From contig JAALGY010000015.1 of assembly GCA_032358165.1 (NCBI GenBank), positions 62,001 to 126,000 on the forward strand: 64,000 bases of DNA, in the 5' to 3' direction. A program made the translations under genes and the position numbers. Under the pieces are notes generated by a model, which was not told the origin of the DNA, ran no database searches, and saw nothing but the letters and a program-made list of their open reading frames with translations. This stretch comes from Diplosphaera chodatii. Lineage: Eukaryota > Chlorophyta > Trebouxiophyceae > Prasiolales > Stichococcaceae. Of this stretch, positions 13,201 to 23,605 are shown one piece after another. The stretch's first letter is position 1; the number at the start of each line of letters is the position of its first letter.

Positions 13201-15307
13201 GGGCAGCCAGGGTGCGGACCCAGCACCTGCACACTCAGCCACAAGCGCCAATGGTTCCAGGGGTAGGTTGGGCCGCCTGGGTCGCCATGCATGTCCTAAC
13301 ACCTATGCAAACACAAAACGCTCCCAAAACTCTAGAATGCATATGAGGAGTAGTCTTCGCCCATGCTGCGCGGACTGCCTGTATACTGTGCTTTCTGGAG
13401 CAGGCAGCCAGTGCGGCGGCGGTGGCGGGCGGCTGCCGAGCGCGCTGGTGCGCCTGGTGGACGACTTCCTGCTGCTGACGCCCAGCGCCTCCGCCGCCAC
13501 CGCCGTGCTGCGGAGGGCGCTGCAGGGTGGGACGCCTGACGTCACACTAATCGCACATGCTGCAGCTGCCTGCTTGCGCTTGGCAGGTGTCTGTGCTGAG
13601 TTACAGCAGCCTGTTGCAGGCTTCGAGGAGGAGGGGCTAGCTGTCAACCCTGCAAAGACGAAGGTGCATTCGCATTCTTTTACTGGTCACAGCCTCCTCA
13701 TACTTTGGCTTACACATACATCTGCAACTCTTGTACCAGTTCAAAACTGCACACTACAGCTGGGCGGCCATGCATCTGCCTTGCAGCGTATGTGTCTTGC
13801 GCCCACGTGTCCTCTGCTGTATCGCCTGAAATGCTGGTCAGCCCGCTGCCGCCTGCATGAGAATGAAACAGACCGAATGCAGCCACGAACAAGCCCGGAG
13901 CTGTGTCCTCCTCTGCAGCTGAGCTTCGACTGCGCGGCGGCGCCGGGCGGGGCGCTGCTGGCGCGGCGGCTGGTGCACGACGCCGCCGGCAACGCCTTCC
14001 TGCCCTGGTGCGGGCTGCTGGTCAACGCCGCGACGCTGGAGATCCAGGTGCATTCCCCGCTTCTCGTACCGTTCCTTGAGTGTACGAAGCTCTTCAAATC
14101 CCGCACCACGGTAAAGCGGGCTCATCAGCCGACAAACCCGGCGTGGCCGTGATGCACAACCGAGCCAGCTGCCGCACATGCACGGCTGACGCTGAAGCTT
14201 CAAGCAGTCTCGTTCAGGGGTGGCACGTATCAACGGGGTGCTGACCGTGCCCAGGCCGACTACACGCGGTACGGCGGGGCGCACCTTGCGGCGGCGCTGA
14301 CGCTGCCGCTGGGGGCGGCGCCCGGGGCGGGCCTCGCCGCCAAGCTGCCCGCGTACCTGCGCCCCAAGTGCGCCCCCATCCTGCTGGACCCCGCCCTCGC
14401 GTCGCCCACCACCCTGCGCCTCAACGTGTACCAGGTGCGCTGTGAAGTCCACAGACATGCATATCGGACAGCTTCTGGTTGGAATGTAGAGGGCACACTT
14501 GATCTTCGGTCACTGCAAAGGTGCATTGCAGGTGTGAGCATAGTACACTCATGTCGAACTTGTCAATGCAACCGTCCCTTACTGTAGGCCTTGCCAAGAA
14601 AACCTGTACACTCCTGCTATGGACATGTCCTTACCCCTGATTGCAGTGCTTCCTTCTCGCGGCGATGAAGTTCCACTGCCACTGCGCGGCGCTGCCGGCG
14701 CAGGGGGCGGCGTCGGACGCCCGCTGCGCCTTCGCGGCCATCGAGGCCGGCATCGCGTTTGTGCGCGGTGCCGTGGGCTGCGGCGGCGGCGGACGTGCTG
14801 CGCAGGTGCGCCACCCGGCGCCACATCAGCTTTGGTCCCAGATATTCCCTGCTGCGTCGCCAGCACAAGGTGCATGTGGGTCACCATGTACTGAGCAGTC
14901 TGGCACTTGACTGCAGCGGGTTGGCAAGCGGCGGAACGGCGTGTCGGCCTGCCATGTGCGGTGGCTGGGACTGTCCGCCTTCCTCACCGTGCTGCGCCGA
15001 AAGCAGGTGCGTGTCACCGGGGCTGACACGCCCAAGAGCACCATGCCAAATGCTTTTCAGCAATGTCTGCACCTGCCCAGCACTCCGCCCCTGGTGTGCG
15101 ATGCACCACCTTCTCAGACCCGAAGGTGTGCTAGCAACTTTTGACCATTTGTGATCTTATGGTTTGCTGATGTAGGCGGCGTACGGCGCTCTGCTGGTCA
15201 GGCTGGGCGCTGAGCTCAGGGCGCCGGCCTTCAGGCAGCTGCCGGCGCACCTGGCAGCCGTGACAGACCCGCGGCGTTCGTCGCACTTTGACAGCATCCG
15301 CTTCTGA
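4273..15307 (+). CDS. TERT: Telomerase reverse transcriptase catalytic subunit
   Basis: This is the protein subunit that copies the telomerase RNA template onto chromosome ends in the nucleus. The N-terminal TEN region is in exons 4273-4517, 4648-4774, 4914-4988, 5264-5368 and 5523-5639 (SRCGDALMLHLLLHGSLF). A very long Ala/Gly/Ser-rich linker follows (about 5.9-8.2 kb). The RNA-binding domain holds ARCPYAVLLARHCPL (9.1 kb), FLWSCIRHIVPP (9.86 kb), the CP/QFP-like exon 10167-10311 and motif T (RAHFYATETEPSRQAVSYYR, exon 10585-10741). The RT motifs are: 1 (GLRPIAN, 11.3 kb), VLGGSVFGYGDAH (11.65 kb), A (SFDISRAFD, 11.98 kb), B' (GIPQ joined to GSTLSTLLCSL, exons 12741-12857 and 13109-13262), C (RLVDDFLLLTP, 13.45 kb), D (NPAKTK, 13.65 kb) and E (PWCGLLVNAATLEIQ, 14.02 kb). 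The thumb covers 14255-15307 (ADYTRY, LAAMKFHC, VRWLGLSAF). All three catalytic Asp residues are present and no stop was seen. The C-terminal spelling is closest to plant TERT. Exon limits in the linker (5.9-8.2 and 9.4-9.5 kb) are uncertain. Confidence 0.96.
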
Positions 15308-16335
15308 GCAGAGCAGCAGCATTTGCGCTGATCGCCGCAGAGGCACGACCGGGGAGATGGGTTTTAAGAGCTTGTGGCACCGCCTGACATCAGGTGTGGA
15401 CGTATATAGATTCTGTAGGAGGCGGTCACACTGAGCACCAGGTTTTGGCTGTTACTGCACCTTTCGCAGCAGGGTGAGAACTATTGTAGCCAGGGGAAGG
15501 GTGGACACCCGCAGGGCATAGTACCAATACGCAGAAAGGGTGACTTTTTGAGGCGTGACACTGCATACGGTAGGGTTCGATCAGGTGACCTGGTGCTTTT
15601 GGCTGGTTTCGGAGCATTTGGTATAACTACATGCAGTTGAAGGTCTGGAGGTGTCCATGCACGTTTGCAGGAGACACTCTAGACGTGGACGCATGCTACA
15701 GCTTATGCGCATCTGAGTTACATTTTAGCAACGGGAGCCTCTGAAATCAAGGAAAGCATACGAGAAAGGGTGCCTCTGGGCACTGTGAACCTGATAGCAG
15801 CAACGGTAAGGCCCCCCGAAAAGCAGTCGTGCTTATCCGGATCAAGTCGTCAAAGGATACCCATTCGAGCGGTAAGATGCGCCGCCGCATGCCAAACCAA
15901 GCAATTGTGCCAGGCCCGTCAGAAGTGCACAAGTGACCTGACGCTGTGCCAAGGTGGAGGTGCAACAAGGTCAATACTGCGGTGCGCGATCCGACGAAAG
16001 TTGCACATACGTCTCATCTGAACCCGGACCGCAAGGGCGGCAGCGGAAAGCACCTCATCTGATGTCCATGTAGTGCAGGTGCAGCACCGCTGTGAACGGT
16101 CTTGTTTCTCGTATCTCCCCTTGGGTCATGGAAGGTGCATATGTTAATATTTTGCCAATCCCTCAACCAGCTCATGTGCTGCTGTACCCTATGTTCCGAG
16201 CTCTGTTCCGAGCTCCTCTCAGACCAGTGCATCAGAGGATGCCAGCAGCTGCGATACGTCTGCCTGGGGCGCTGTCAACCGCCCGCTGGTGCTGGGCCGC
16301 CACTTCCTGGCAGTGCCCCTGGCGACCGGCGCCAC
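15308..16335. other. Convergent 3' intergenic region, TERT / PRR
   Basis: About 1 kb between two converging genes, presumably both 3' UTRs. A small direct repeat (GTTCCGAGCTC, twice) lies near 16193-16216. No gene seen. Confidence 0.4.
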
Positions 16336-18015
16336 TCAGGCTGCGACGAAGACCGCCTGCCGACCCTGCTCCAGGGAGGGTGCCTTGCCACCGCTGGCCT
16401 GCGACCGCGTCTGATGCACCGCGGGCGCGACAGCCTCGAGGCCGCAGGGACTGCTGCTGTCATCCTCAGCGTCAGACTGCAGCGCGTCATCCTCGGCAAC
16501 CACGCTGCCCCGGCCCACCACAGCCGCCACCTCCTCCTGGTCCAGGACGCGCGCGGTGCCGGCCTGGATGGCGGCGGCGAGGGCGGCGGGGGAGGCGGGC
16601 GGCTCGGCCCCGTCCAGCACCTCCACCGCCTGCGAGGCGATCTTGACGAACTGGCCGCGCACACGCGGCCGCGCGTTGGCCAGCTGCTTGCGCGACTCGT
16701 AGCGGATCTTCTTGGTGAAGCACAGGTTCTTCCGCTTCTGCTTGAACTTGTGGAGCGCCTGCTGGCGGCGCTCCTTCTGGCTGGGCGCCCTGTCCTCGTC
16801 GTCCATGTCTTCGCCGCCTGCCGTCGCCGAGTCTGCACCCGCTGTGGACGGCGTCGGGGCGCGCTGCGAATCGGCAGGGTTTGGCGTCGGGGTGGGTGCC
16901 CTGGAGGAGGCGCCATTGCCGTTGGGGGTATGGCCATTGGGGTTCAGGCCGGCAGCCAGGGCGCCGTTGACGCTGCCCCAGCCGTTGGCGGCGGCGGCGG
17001 CGGCCGCTGCAACGGCGATCGTGGCCTGACTCTGCGGCGGACGTGGCGGCAGCCCTGTGGGGAAGCGGCACTGCTTGGACTGCTGCTGCTCCTGCTGCTG
17101 CTGTGCCACCTGCTGCTGTTGGTGCTGCTGCTGCTGGGCCTGCTGCGCCGCCTGCTGCGCGGCCATCTGCTGCTGCATTGCCGCCGCCTGCTGCATCTGT
17201 GCCCAGTTGGTCTGCTGCTGAAAGCCTGGGAACCCACCCTACACCAGTGGAAAATTCAGGTGAGATGATACTTTCCACAAAACCCTGCAGCCAGGGCATT
17301 GGCATATATTGAAGCCAGGCATGATGGGCTGCATACGACAGAGTTTGAACACAGGTGTCGGCAGAGTGATTGCACACCATGAAGGAGTTCATGAAGTAGC
17401 CTGGGTATCCACCCATCATGGCCTGCTGCATCTGCGCCTGCTGCTGGGCCAGGCCAAATGCCTGTGCCTGCTGCGCTGTTGGCGACTGCTGCTGCTGCTG
17501 TGGCGGCTGTTGAGCGGTGACGGCAGCGCTATTCTGAGCCTGCTGCTGCGCCTGCGCCTGCTGCAGAGCCAAGCACAGCAGCACGTGAGGATGGTCGGAC
17601 ATTGCATTACAACCCGTATCTGAAGGGTGACAGCTTAAACCGCCTCAACTGCAAAGGTCACGGGAGACGTTCCCCGTGCAATCCTGCAATCGTAGAACAC
17701 CAGTGTGGTATGGTTGTCAGGTGTGTAGGTCACCTGCTGTGCGGCTGCAGCGGCATAGCTGCCCCACACCCCGAAGGGGACTGCTGGGAAACCAGGTGGC
17801 ACCATGTGCGGCGGCATGCCCCCTGCGAGGAACAGCGGTGGCAATGAGCACGATCAGAAAGCGTTTCATAAGCAGTGGCAGGAGGCAGGCATGCTGGAGC
17901 ATGGGGATGTGGACAGCACAAGGTTTCACGCCACCATACTTTGCCAGCACTAATCGTGATAGCAGAAATCTGGGACTCACCAAAGCCATATGGCGCTCGC
18001 ATCTGCATCTGCTGC

Positions 18016-18072
<57 letters not shown>

Positions 18073-21000
18073 ATCTGTTGGAATGCAGCGCTCCCCCACC
18101 CTGCGGCGGCGCTGCCACCGTTGGCCATGCTGGCCTGGCGCTGCAGCAGCGCAGCCGGCGACGGTGGCTGTGCCGGCGGCGGGGCCATCTGCTGCATCTG
18201 CTGCTGCTGCTGCTGCTGCTCCAGGGGGGGCGCAGCGCTGGCAACAGGCAGCTGCTGTGATACAGCCGAGGGAGGCGGCATGAGGGTAGAGGCGGAGGAT
18301 ACGGACGGCAGATGCGACGCCTGTGCGGCACAATGGGGGGTCACCACGAAGCAGATGACACAGGTGACAACGTCCTCGCATGCTAGGCAAACGTTCGCAT
18401 GCGAGGCAAGGTGGTGGAGCAGTGGGCGGTCTGTGGTGAGAAACAGGCTGCAGTCCCATCCAGCAGGGCGGCAACGCTTCAGCCAGAATGTGTTCAAGAA
18501 AGGGGGGCAGTACCAAGCCGCAAAACAGGCCAGTTGCGTTGCAGCACAGCACGGCCGAGCACCTTGGGGCTGGGCAGCAGGGACGTGCGGCGGTTGCCGA
18601 CGCTGGCGCCCGGCGCGCCGCTGCCGCCGAAGTTGGTGCCGTCCGAGGCACCGGTCGCGGTGCCGGTGCCCGCGCTGCCAAAGCGGTCTGCAGGGCTCAG
18701 GCCCAGGCCGCTGCCGGGACTCAGCGCACCGCTGAGCCCAGTGCCGCTGCCGGGCATGGACCCCGCCTGCATTGAAGCCGACGGTGCGCCCCGGGCCTTG
18801 ACGGACCGAGCCGCCGGCGGCGGCAGGCTGGCCGCCGCGCCGAGGGCATCCGAGGCGGAGCGCTTGAGCCCGCCGGCGTTGCCGCCGGGCGCCGAGGCGT
18901 TGACGGCGGCGTCGGCGGTGTTGGAACGCAGCGAGCCCTGCGGGCGCCCCGTCCAGGCGCGGAAGCCGACCTGGGGGGCGCTGCCACCCGGCTGGCGGCC
19001 CGCGGCGGGCTGGGCTTTGGCGAAGGGTGACGCCGCCGGGGCAGCGGCGGCTGCCGCCGCCGCCGCCTCCTTGGGCGAGGTGCTGCTGCTGCGGCGCTTC
19101 AGGATGTCGGCCCCCTCTGGCTTGGGGGCGGAGACGGCCAGCACGTGCTTGCCCTGCGCCGTGCCCTGCATGTGGGGGACATGCATGTCAACACAAGCGG
19201 CCATGGACAGTTCAACAAACAGTCCAACAGTGCTTGGAGGGAAAGCCTGGCACAAGATGCGAACTCTATCCGAAACCTTCGCATGTATCCGCACCTGCAG
19301 AGCGGCGGCGGTCTCCGCGCACTCGCGGGCCGCGGCGGTCTCACGCTTGGCAGCAGCCATGGCCTCGCCCCCGGTGTCATCCACGCCGCTGTTGCCGTTG
19401 CTGCCGTTGCCGCGGCTGCCGCTGCGCGCGCCGCGTGGGTCCGCGGCGGAGCCGGCCCCCCCTGGGGTGCCGTCCACAGGCGCGTCCGCAGCCGCCGCGT
19501 TCACGGCGGCCGCCGCCAGCTGCGTGCGCAGCACGTCCGGCGAGGCGCAGGGGGGGGAACGCCCCGCAGCCGCCAGCGCCTCGTTGCCCGAGCCAGAGCC
19601 CTGGCCGCTGCCGTTGCCGGCGGCTCGCGAGCCGCTGCCGCCGCCGCTGCCGCCGCCGCTGCCCTCGCCGCTCCCGGCGTCCGTGGTGCGGTACACGAGG
19701 GGCGCGTCTGCCCCGCCGCCGGCCCGGCCGCCGCCGTTGCTGGCGTACACGTGCGTGGTGCTGGCGCCGTTGGCGTTGTTGCTGCCGTGGCCATTGGCCG
19801 TGTTGCTGCCATCGCCGCCGAGCAGGCGGCCGCCGCCGCCCGGCTTGGTGGTGGAGTTGCGGTTCGCCGAGTCTCGCGCCAGCTGCTGCACGGCAGGAGC
19901 TGAAAGCTGTGAGCCACAACGCTTGATCAAGATCAGATGCAGTCCACGACTCGGGCAGGATGCATCGTCGGACCATCGTGGCTGGTGCCAGGACAGGGTG
20001 CGACCCGGTAGAACCTGAGCAAGCGCCAAGCCGGTGCACATGCACCACACTGCGCACCTTGGCTGGGCGAATGACCTCCCCCTCGGCGGGGGCGCTGCCC
20101 TCCTTGGACGTTGGCTCGTCGTCCTCCTCCTCACTGCACATCACAACGCGTTCTCTGAGTTTAGGCGACATTGTGTGCCCAACCCAGGCAAGCAAGTAGG
20201 AAAGTGAATGAAGGCTGTGCTCGCCATGATGGCTACTGCACAAGAGCAGGAGTTGCTTGTGGGCAACACACTGCACGCCAGTCGCCGTGTCCGAGAACGA
20301 GAGTGTCTTGCGAGCACAGGGCGCACATCTTGGTGCCGTCGCTGCCGCTGAGGCTGAGGGCGAAGGCGATGGTGGGGCGCGCCGGCTGCGCTGCCGGCAC
20401 AGCCTCCCCACCGGTGGGCGCATGGATTGCCTGCACGTCCAGGAAACACCAGCTGATGCCTCTGTATGTGCAACAGATGAGCGGACGTGCTCGTTGGGGC
20501 AAAAGCCAGTATGATGGTGCATGCCGGCGTAAGGTATCCACAGTACCTTGGGGCATTTGCATCGCTGACCCCTCACCTGGTGCCACCACACGCGGGTCCA
20601 GATGTTGCGCAGCTCCTGCAGCCGCAGCGGCTTGACCAGGTAGTCGGCAGCGCCCAGCTTCAGGCAGCGGAACACCTCCTGCCGGTCATCCGCCTTGGAG
20701 ATCACTGCGACAACCACAGAGCGAAGCGTCAGTGCAAAGCACGGCATGCGACTTGTTTGTAGACGACGCACGTTACGACGTGCATGTGCGCAGACAGGGT
20801 TTGGCAAGTGACCGTTGTCGGCTGGTGAGCAGGCTCACCGACAACTGGGATGCTGCTGGCGGCCTTGCGCAGGAATCTGCACGCATTGACGCCGTCGGCC
20901 GGGTCGTGGTTCTTCAACACGATATCGAAGGCCGCTGCGTGAAGCGACTGCAGGGCCTCCTTGGCCGTGCGCACCGCCGTCACCTGTTGTCGCGGAAATC

Positions 21001-21540
21001 CAGTGTCAGACATCAGGCCCATCCGCTGTTGCGGCCGCGCCAACACGGCGACGTTTGGCCCGGCAAGCTCAGCAGTACACCCTGCTATGGCTCCCTGTGG
21101 CATGCGGCTGTCTCGACCGCTGCCCAGCGTCATGTCAGCCTGTCGGCCGCTGGGATGACAAAGAAATATCGGCCACGGAGGCAAGGCTGTGATGACTGAC
21201 TAACGGCACTTTGCGTTGCTGCAGCCTGATCGCAGGTCTGCTGGCGTCGGCCTGATGTATAGCGGAGGGGAGCCCGCCGCTGCAGGGGCTCAGGACAGCA
21301 GCCGGCACTTCTGGTGCGCTTTTCAACACGCGGACGAGATACGACGCCACAGCGGCCCCACGGCCGGGCACCGACGTGGAGCCCGCAGCAAGGTATAGCC
21401 AGCAGCAAATGGACCACAAAGCGGTGCCGCCTCACCTGATAACGGCAGGAGGCCAGCAGGGCGCTGACTTCGGCGCGAGACGCGCTGCCGGAGTCCACCA
21501 GCAGAACCCTGAAGGAGCCCACTTCGGGGGCCGCCTCCAT
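16336..21540 (-). CDS. TOC1/PRR-like pseudo-response regulator with CCT domain (putative clock component)
   Basis: The first three exons (21540-21436, 20983-20839, 20704-20577) join in phase into a receiver domain: [31 protein letters not shown], and [20 protein letters not shown]. The phospho-acceptor Asp is replaced by Asn ([10 protein letters not shown]) and the acidic pair is reduced to VDS, while the late Lys (LVKP) is kept. This is the pattern of plant pseudo-response regulators. A long Ser/Gly/Ala-rich middle follows (about 20.4-18.6 kb), with an acidic EEEDDEP segment and NLS-like KRRSSS. Next come Gln-rich exons (about 18325-17981, 17.8-17.7, 17.6-17.4 and 17238-16336 kb). The CCT domain is at 16776-16642 ([16 protein letters not shown], then RYESRKQLA, then [10 protein letters not shown]). 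CCT domains act in the nucleus by binding DNA and NF-Y. ATG 21540 begins the receiver directly. The middle exon borders are approximate. Confidence 0.9.
18009..18074 (-). repeat. (CTG/CAG)n trinucleotide repeat coding poly-Gln in the PRR gene
   Basis: About 22 near-perfect triplets, broken by two TTG units. On the minus strand it encodes roughly 21 Gln in a row. A shorter run of the same triplet lies at about 18196-18222 in the same exon. Confidence 0.9.
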
Positions 21541-21854
21541 GGCGATGTCGTAGTCACAGCGACCGCATTCAGGCGCTGGTGCGGGTGTGCGGCGACGCGG
21601 GGCCGACTTTTCGCAAATATCGCCCGAAGTATCTCAAAGTGCCTACGCCCTTTTGGCGGCCCCCGCGCCGCATGGGCAACTCCTCTGATACGCGTCAGTG
21701 TTGAGATCCGGAGATCCCGGGAAGGCTTGTGGGGCCCCCAAAGCTTCCAGGCATAAGTGACACCACAGAACCCACAGCTGCAGGATCGATCATCAGCAAG
21801 ACCCTTTCAGAAATCCATTGTGGGCTGCAGCTTGTACTGTCGCTTCATACTTGC
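21541..21854. promoter_or_regulatory. Short divergent promoter region shared by the PRR-like and PhyH-like genes
   Basis: Only 314 bases separate the two ATGs. It contains AAATATC at 21615-21621, which overlaps the core of the plant evening element (AAAATATCT) but is one base short at each end. That match could be chance. No other motif is supported. Confidence 0.35.
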
Positions 21855-23268
21855 ATGCCACTTACCGTTGACGACTTTGGGCCGCAGCTGCGGCGGCAGG
21901 GATATGCTGTTGTGCCGGGATTCCTGAGCGAGTCCGAGCTGCAGGTCTTGTTGGAGGTACTTGCTGCCAAAGGCATGCATGAGTTCGCACTGTACTGCAC
22001 ATCATCGCTTGGCTGTACATGTGCATGCTGACCGTGCATGTTAGGAGATGATGCACACATCTTTGATCCTGGTGCAGGAGTGCGACCTGCTGGTGGAGCA
22101 AGCCAGGGATTCTGATCCACTGCGTGCATACGAGGATCCTCAGTGGGCAGCCACCGTCAGGTACAGGCAGCAGCAGCATCAACGTAGCGCCGGCCCCAGA
22201 CATATGATCGCTCAAGTGAAGGTGCTGACTCGATGTGCTGTGCGCTGAAAAACGCAGAGGCTGCGTCTTTGAGGCTGTTGGCGGGCAGCATGTCGATGGC
22301 GCCGCCTTCCGCAGTCTCCGCCGGAAGGCTGTCCCGGGCGCCTCATCAGCGGCGGCATGCGAGCTGCTGTTTGGCCCAGCCATGCAGCACTTGGTCCATG
22401 CAGCGCTGGGAGTCCCTGGCTACCTGTTCAATGACCAGGTGAGGTCCGTGCGCAGCTGACTGCAGCCAGCCAGCGCTTGGGGCACCAACAGTGCTGACTT
22501 CTGCTGGCATCATGATAGATGCCCGCTCACACCAGTGCACGTCGAGCTCAAGTCAAATGAGTGGCGCTGCGATGCAGTACATCGTGAAGCCGCCGCACTC
22601 GCGGGCATCGGCTTTTCCGTGGCACCGGGACAGCGACTGGCTGGACGAAGGCGCTGTGACGCGCCACCCATATATCTCAGTGCGCACGGAATTCTGCAGC
22701 ATCTTGCCATGATGCTGAGCTGCTCAACAGGACCAAGGGCTTGCACTGCGTTCCTCCGACCTTGCTCGTGACGTGCAGGTCTGGTGTGCGTTGCACGACA
22801 TGACAGAAGGTGCGCAGCTAGTCCTTTGCTACTACAAGCTACATCCACCCATCATGTGCTGTACAGGCCACCCAATCCTTGCTCCTCACGAGGGTCACGC
22901 TTTTCCGCACCTGCAGACAATGGCACGCTGATGATCAGACCGCACAGCCATGCACAAGCAAACTTTTGCGAGGAGCGCACCATCGAGGCGTCAGCAGGCG
23001 CCGCAGTGAGCTCCCACACAACAGGCTCAGCATTTTGCACGACCTGCGAGCTTCCTGATGGAGTCATCAACATTTGTACATCGCATGCTGCTGTGCGACG
23101 CAGGTGGTCATGTCGGATGGCCATTGGCACTGCAGCAGGCCAAACCTGTCAGCCTACACCAGGGCAGCATGGATGCCGCAATTTTCCACTCAGCCAATTC
23201 TGTACCATAGCACAGGGCAACCAGTGTCCATTGCTGTCAAGATGACATCAGAGACTGCAGTAGCTTGA
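21855..23268 (+). CDS. Phytanoyl-CoA dioxygenase (PhyH) family protein
   Basis: An Fe(II)/2-oxoglutarate-dependent oxygenase of the PhyH family; the substrate is unknown. Seven exons join in phase: 21855-21956, 22078-22160, 22258-22438, 22578-22679, 22779-22809, 22917-23005 and 23104-23268. It begins with the family opening LRRQGYAVVPGFLSESEL. The iron-binding HxD is in FPWHRDSDW (exon 4), followed by VWCALHDMTE and DNGTLMIRPHSH, which parallels the usual ENGxLxxxPGSH. The distal His is in SDGHWHCSRPN in the last exon. The total is about 250 residues, close to short PHYHD1-type members. The fifth exon is only 31 nt. It is divergent from the PRR-like gene and convergent with DRG1. Confidence 0.82.
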
Positions 23269-23605
23269 ACTGACTGTCACATGCGGACAGACGCATGGCA
23301 CATGAAGCACAGTTTCAGATACGAATCAACGTGCTGAGCTGTGGTGTGTCATTGTGGAGGGAACTCTCATATCAGTGCATTACTCTAGTGGCATGTGCAT
23401 GCTCCGAATATCTCATTACAACCTGAGTCGTCAAGGACTGTTGCAAAGCAGCACGCAGTGTTTGGCGATGCCAATGCGTCAAGCAAGCACCAGACCTTGC
23501 TGGTGAAAGATCTGACCAGCCACGACCGTCATGCCAGTGCTTCTTGCTCTTGCCCTCAATCCACTCAAAACCTGCTGCTGCAGGGGCTCTCTGCAGCACC
23601 TACAC

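Noticed and set aside
16336..17238. Full CONSTANS-like protein call for the CCT exon
   Set aside because: No B-box zinc finger is present, and the upstream exons form a receiver domain, which points to the PRR class.
18009..18222. Repeat array as a CRISPR candidate
   Set aside because: It is a simple triplet repeat inside a coding exon with no spacers, in a eukaryotic gene.
18399..20018. Long plus-strand open frame of about 540 codons
   Set aside because: It is the reverse complement of the PRR gene's Ser/Gly/Ala exons. GC-rich low-complexity coding DNA leaves the opposite strand open; the minus frame joins in phase with the receiver and CCT exons.
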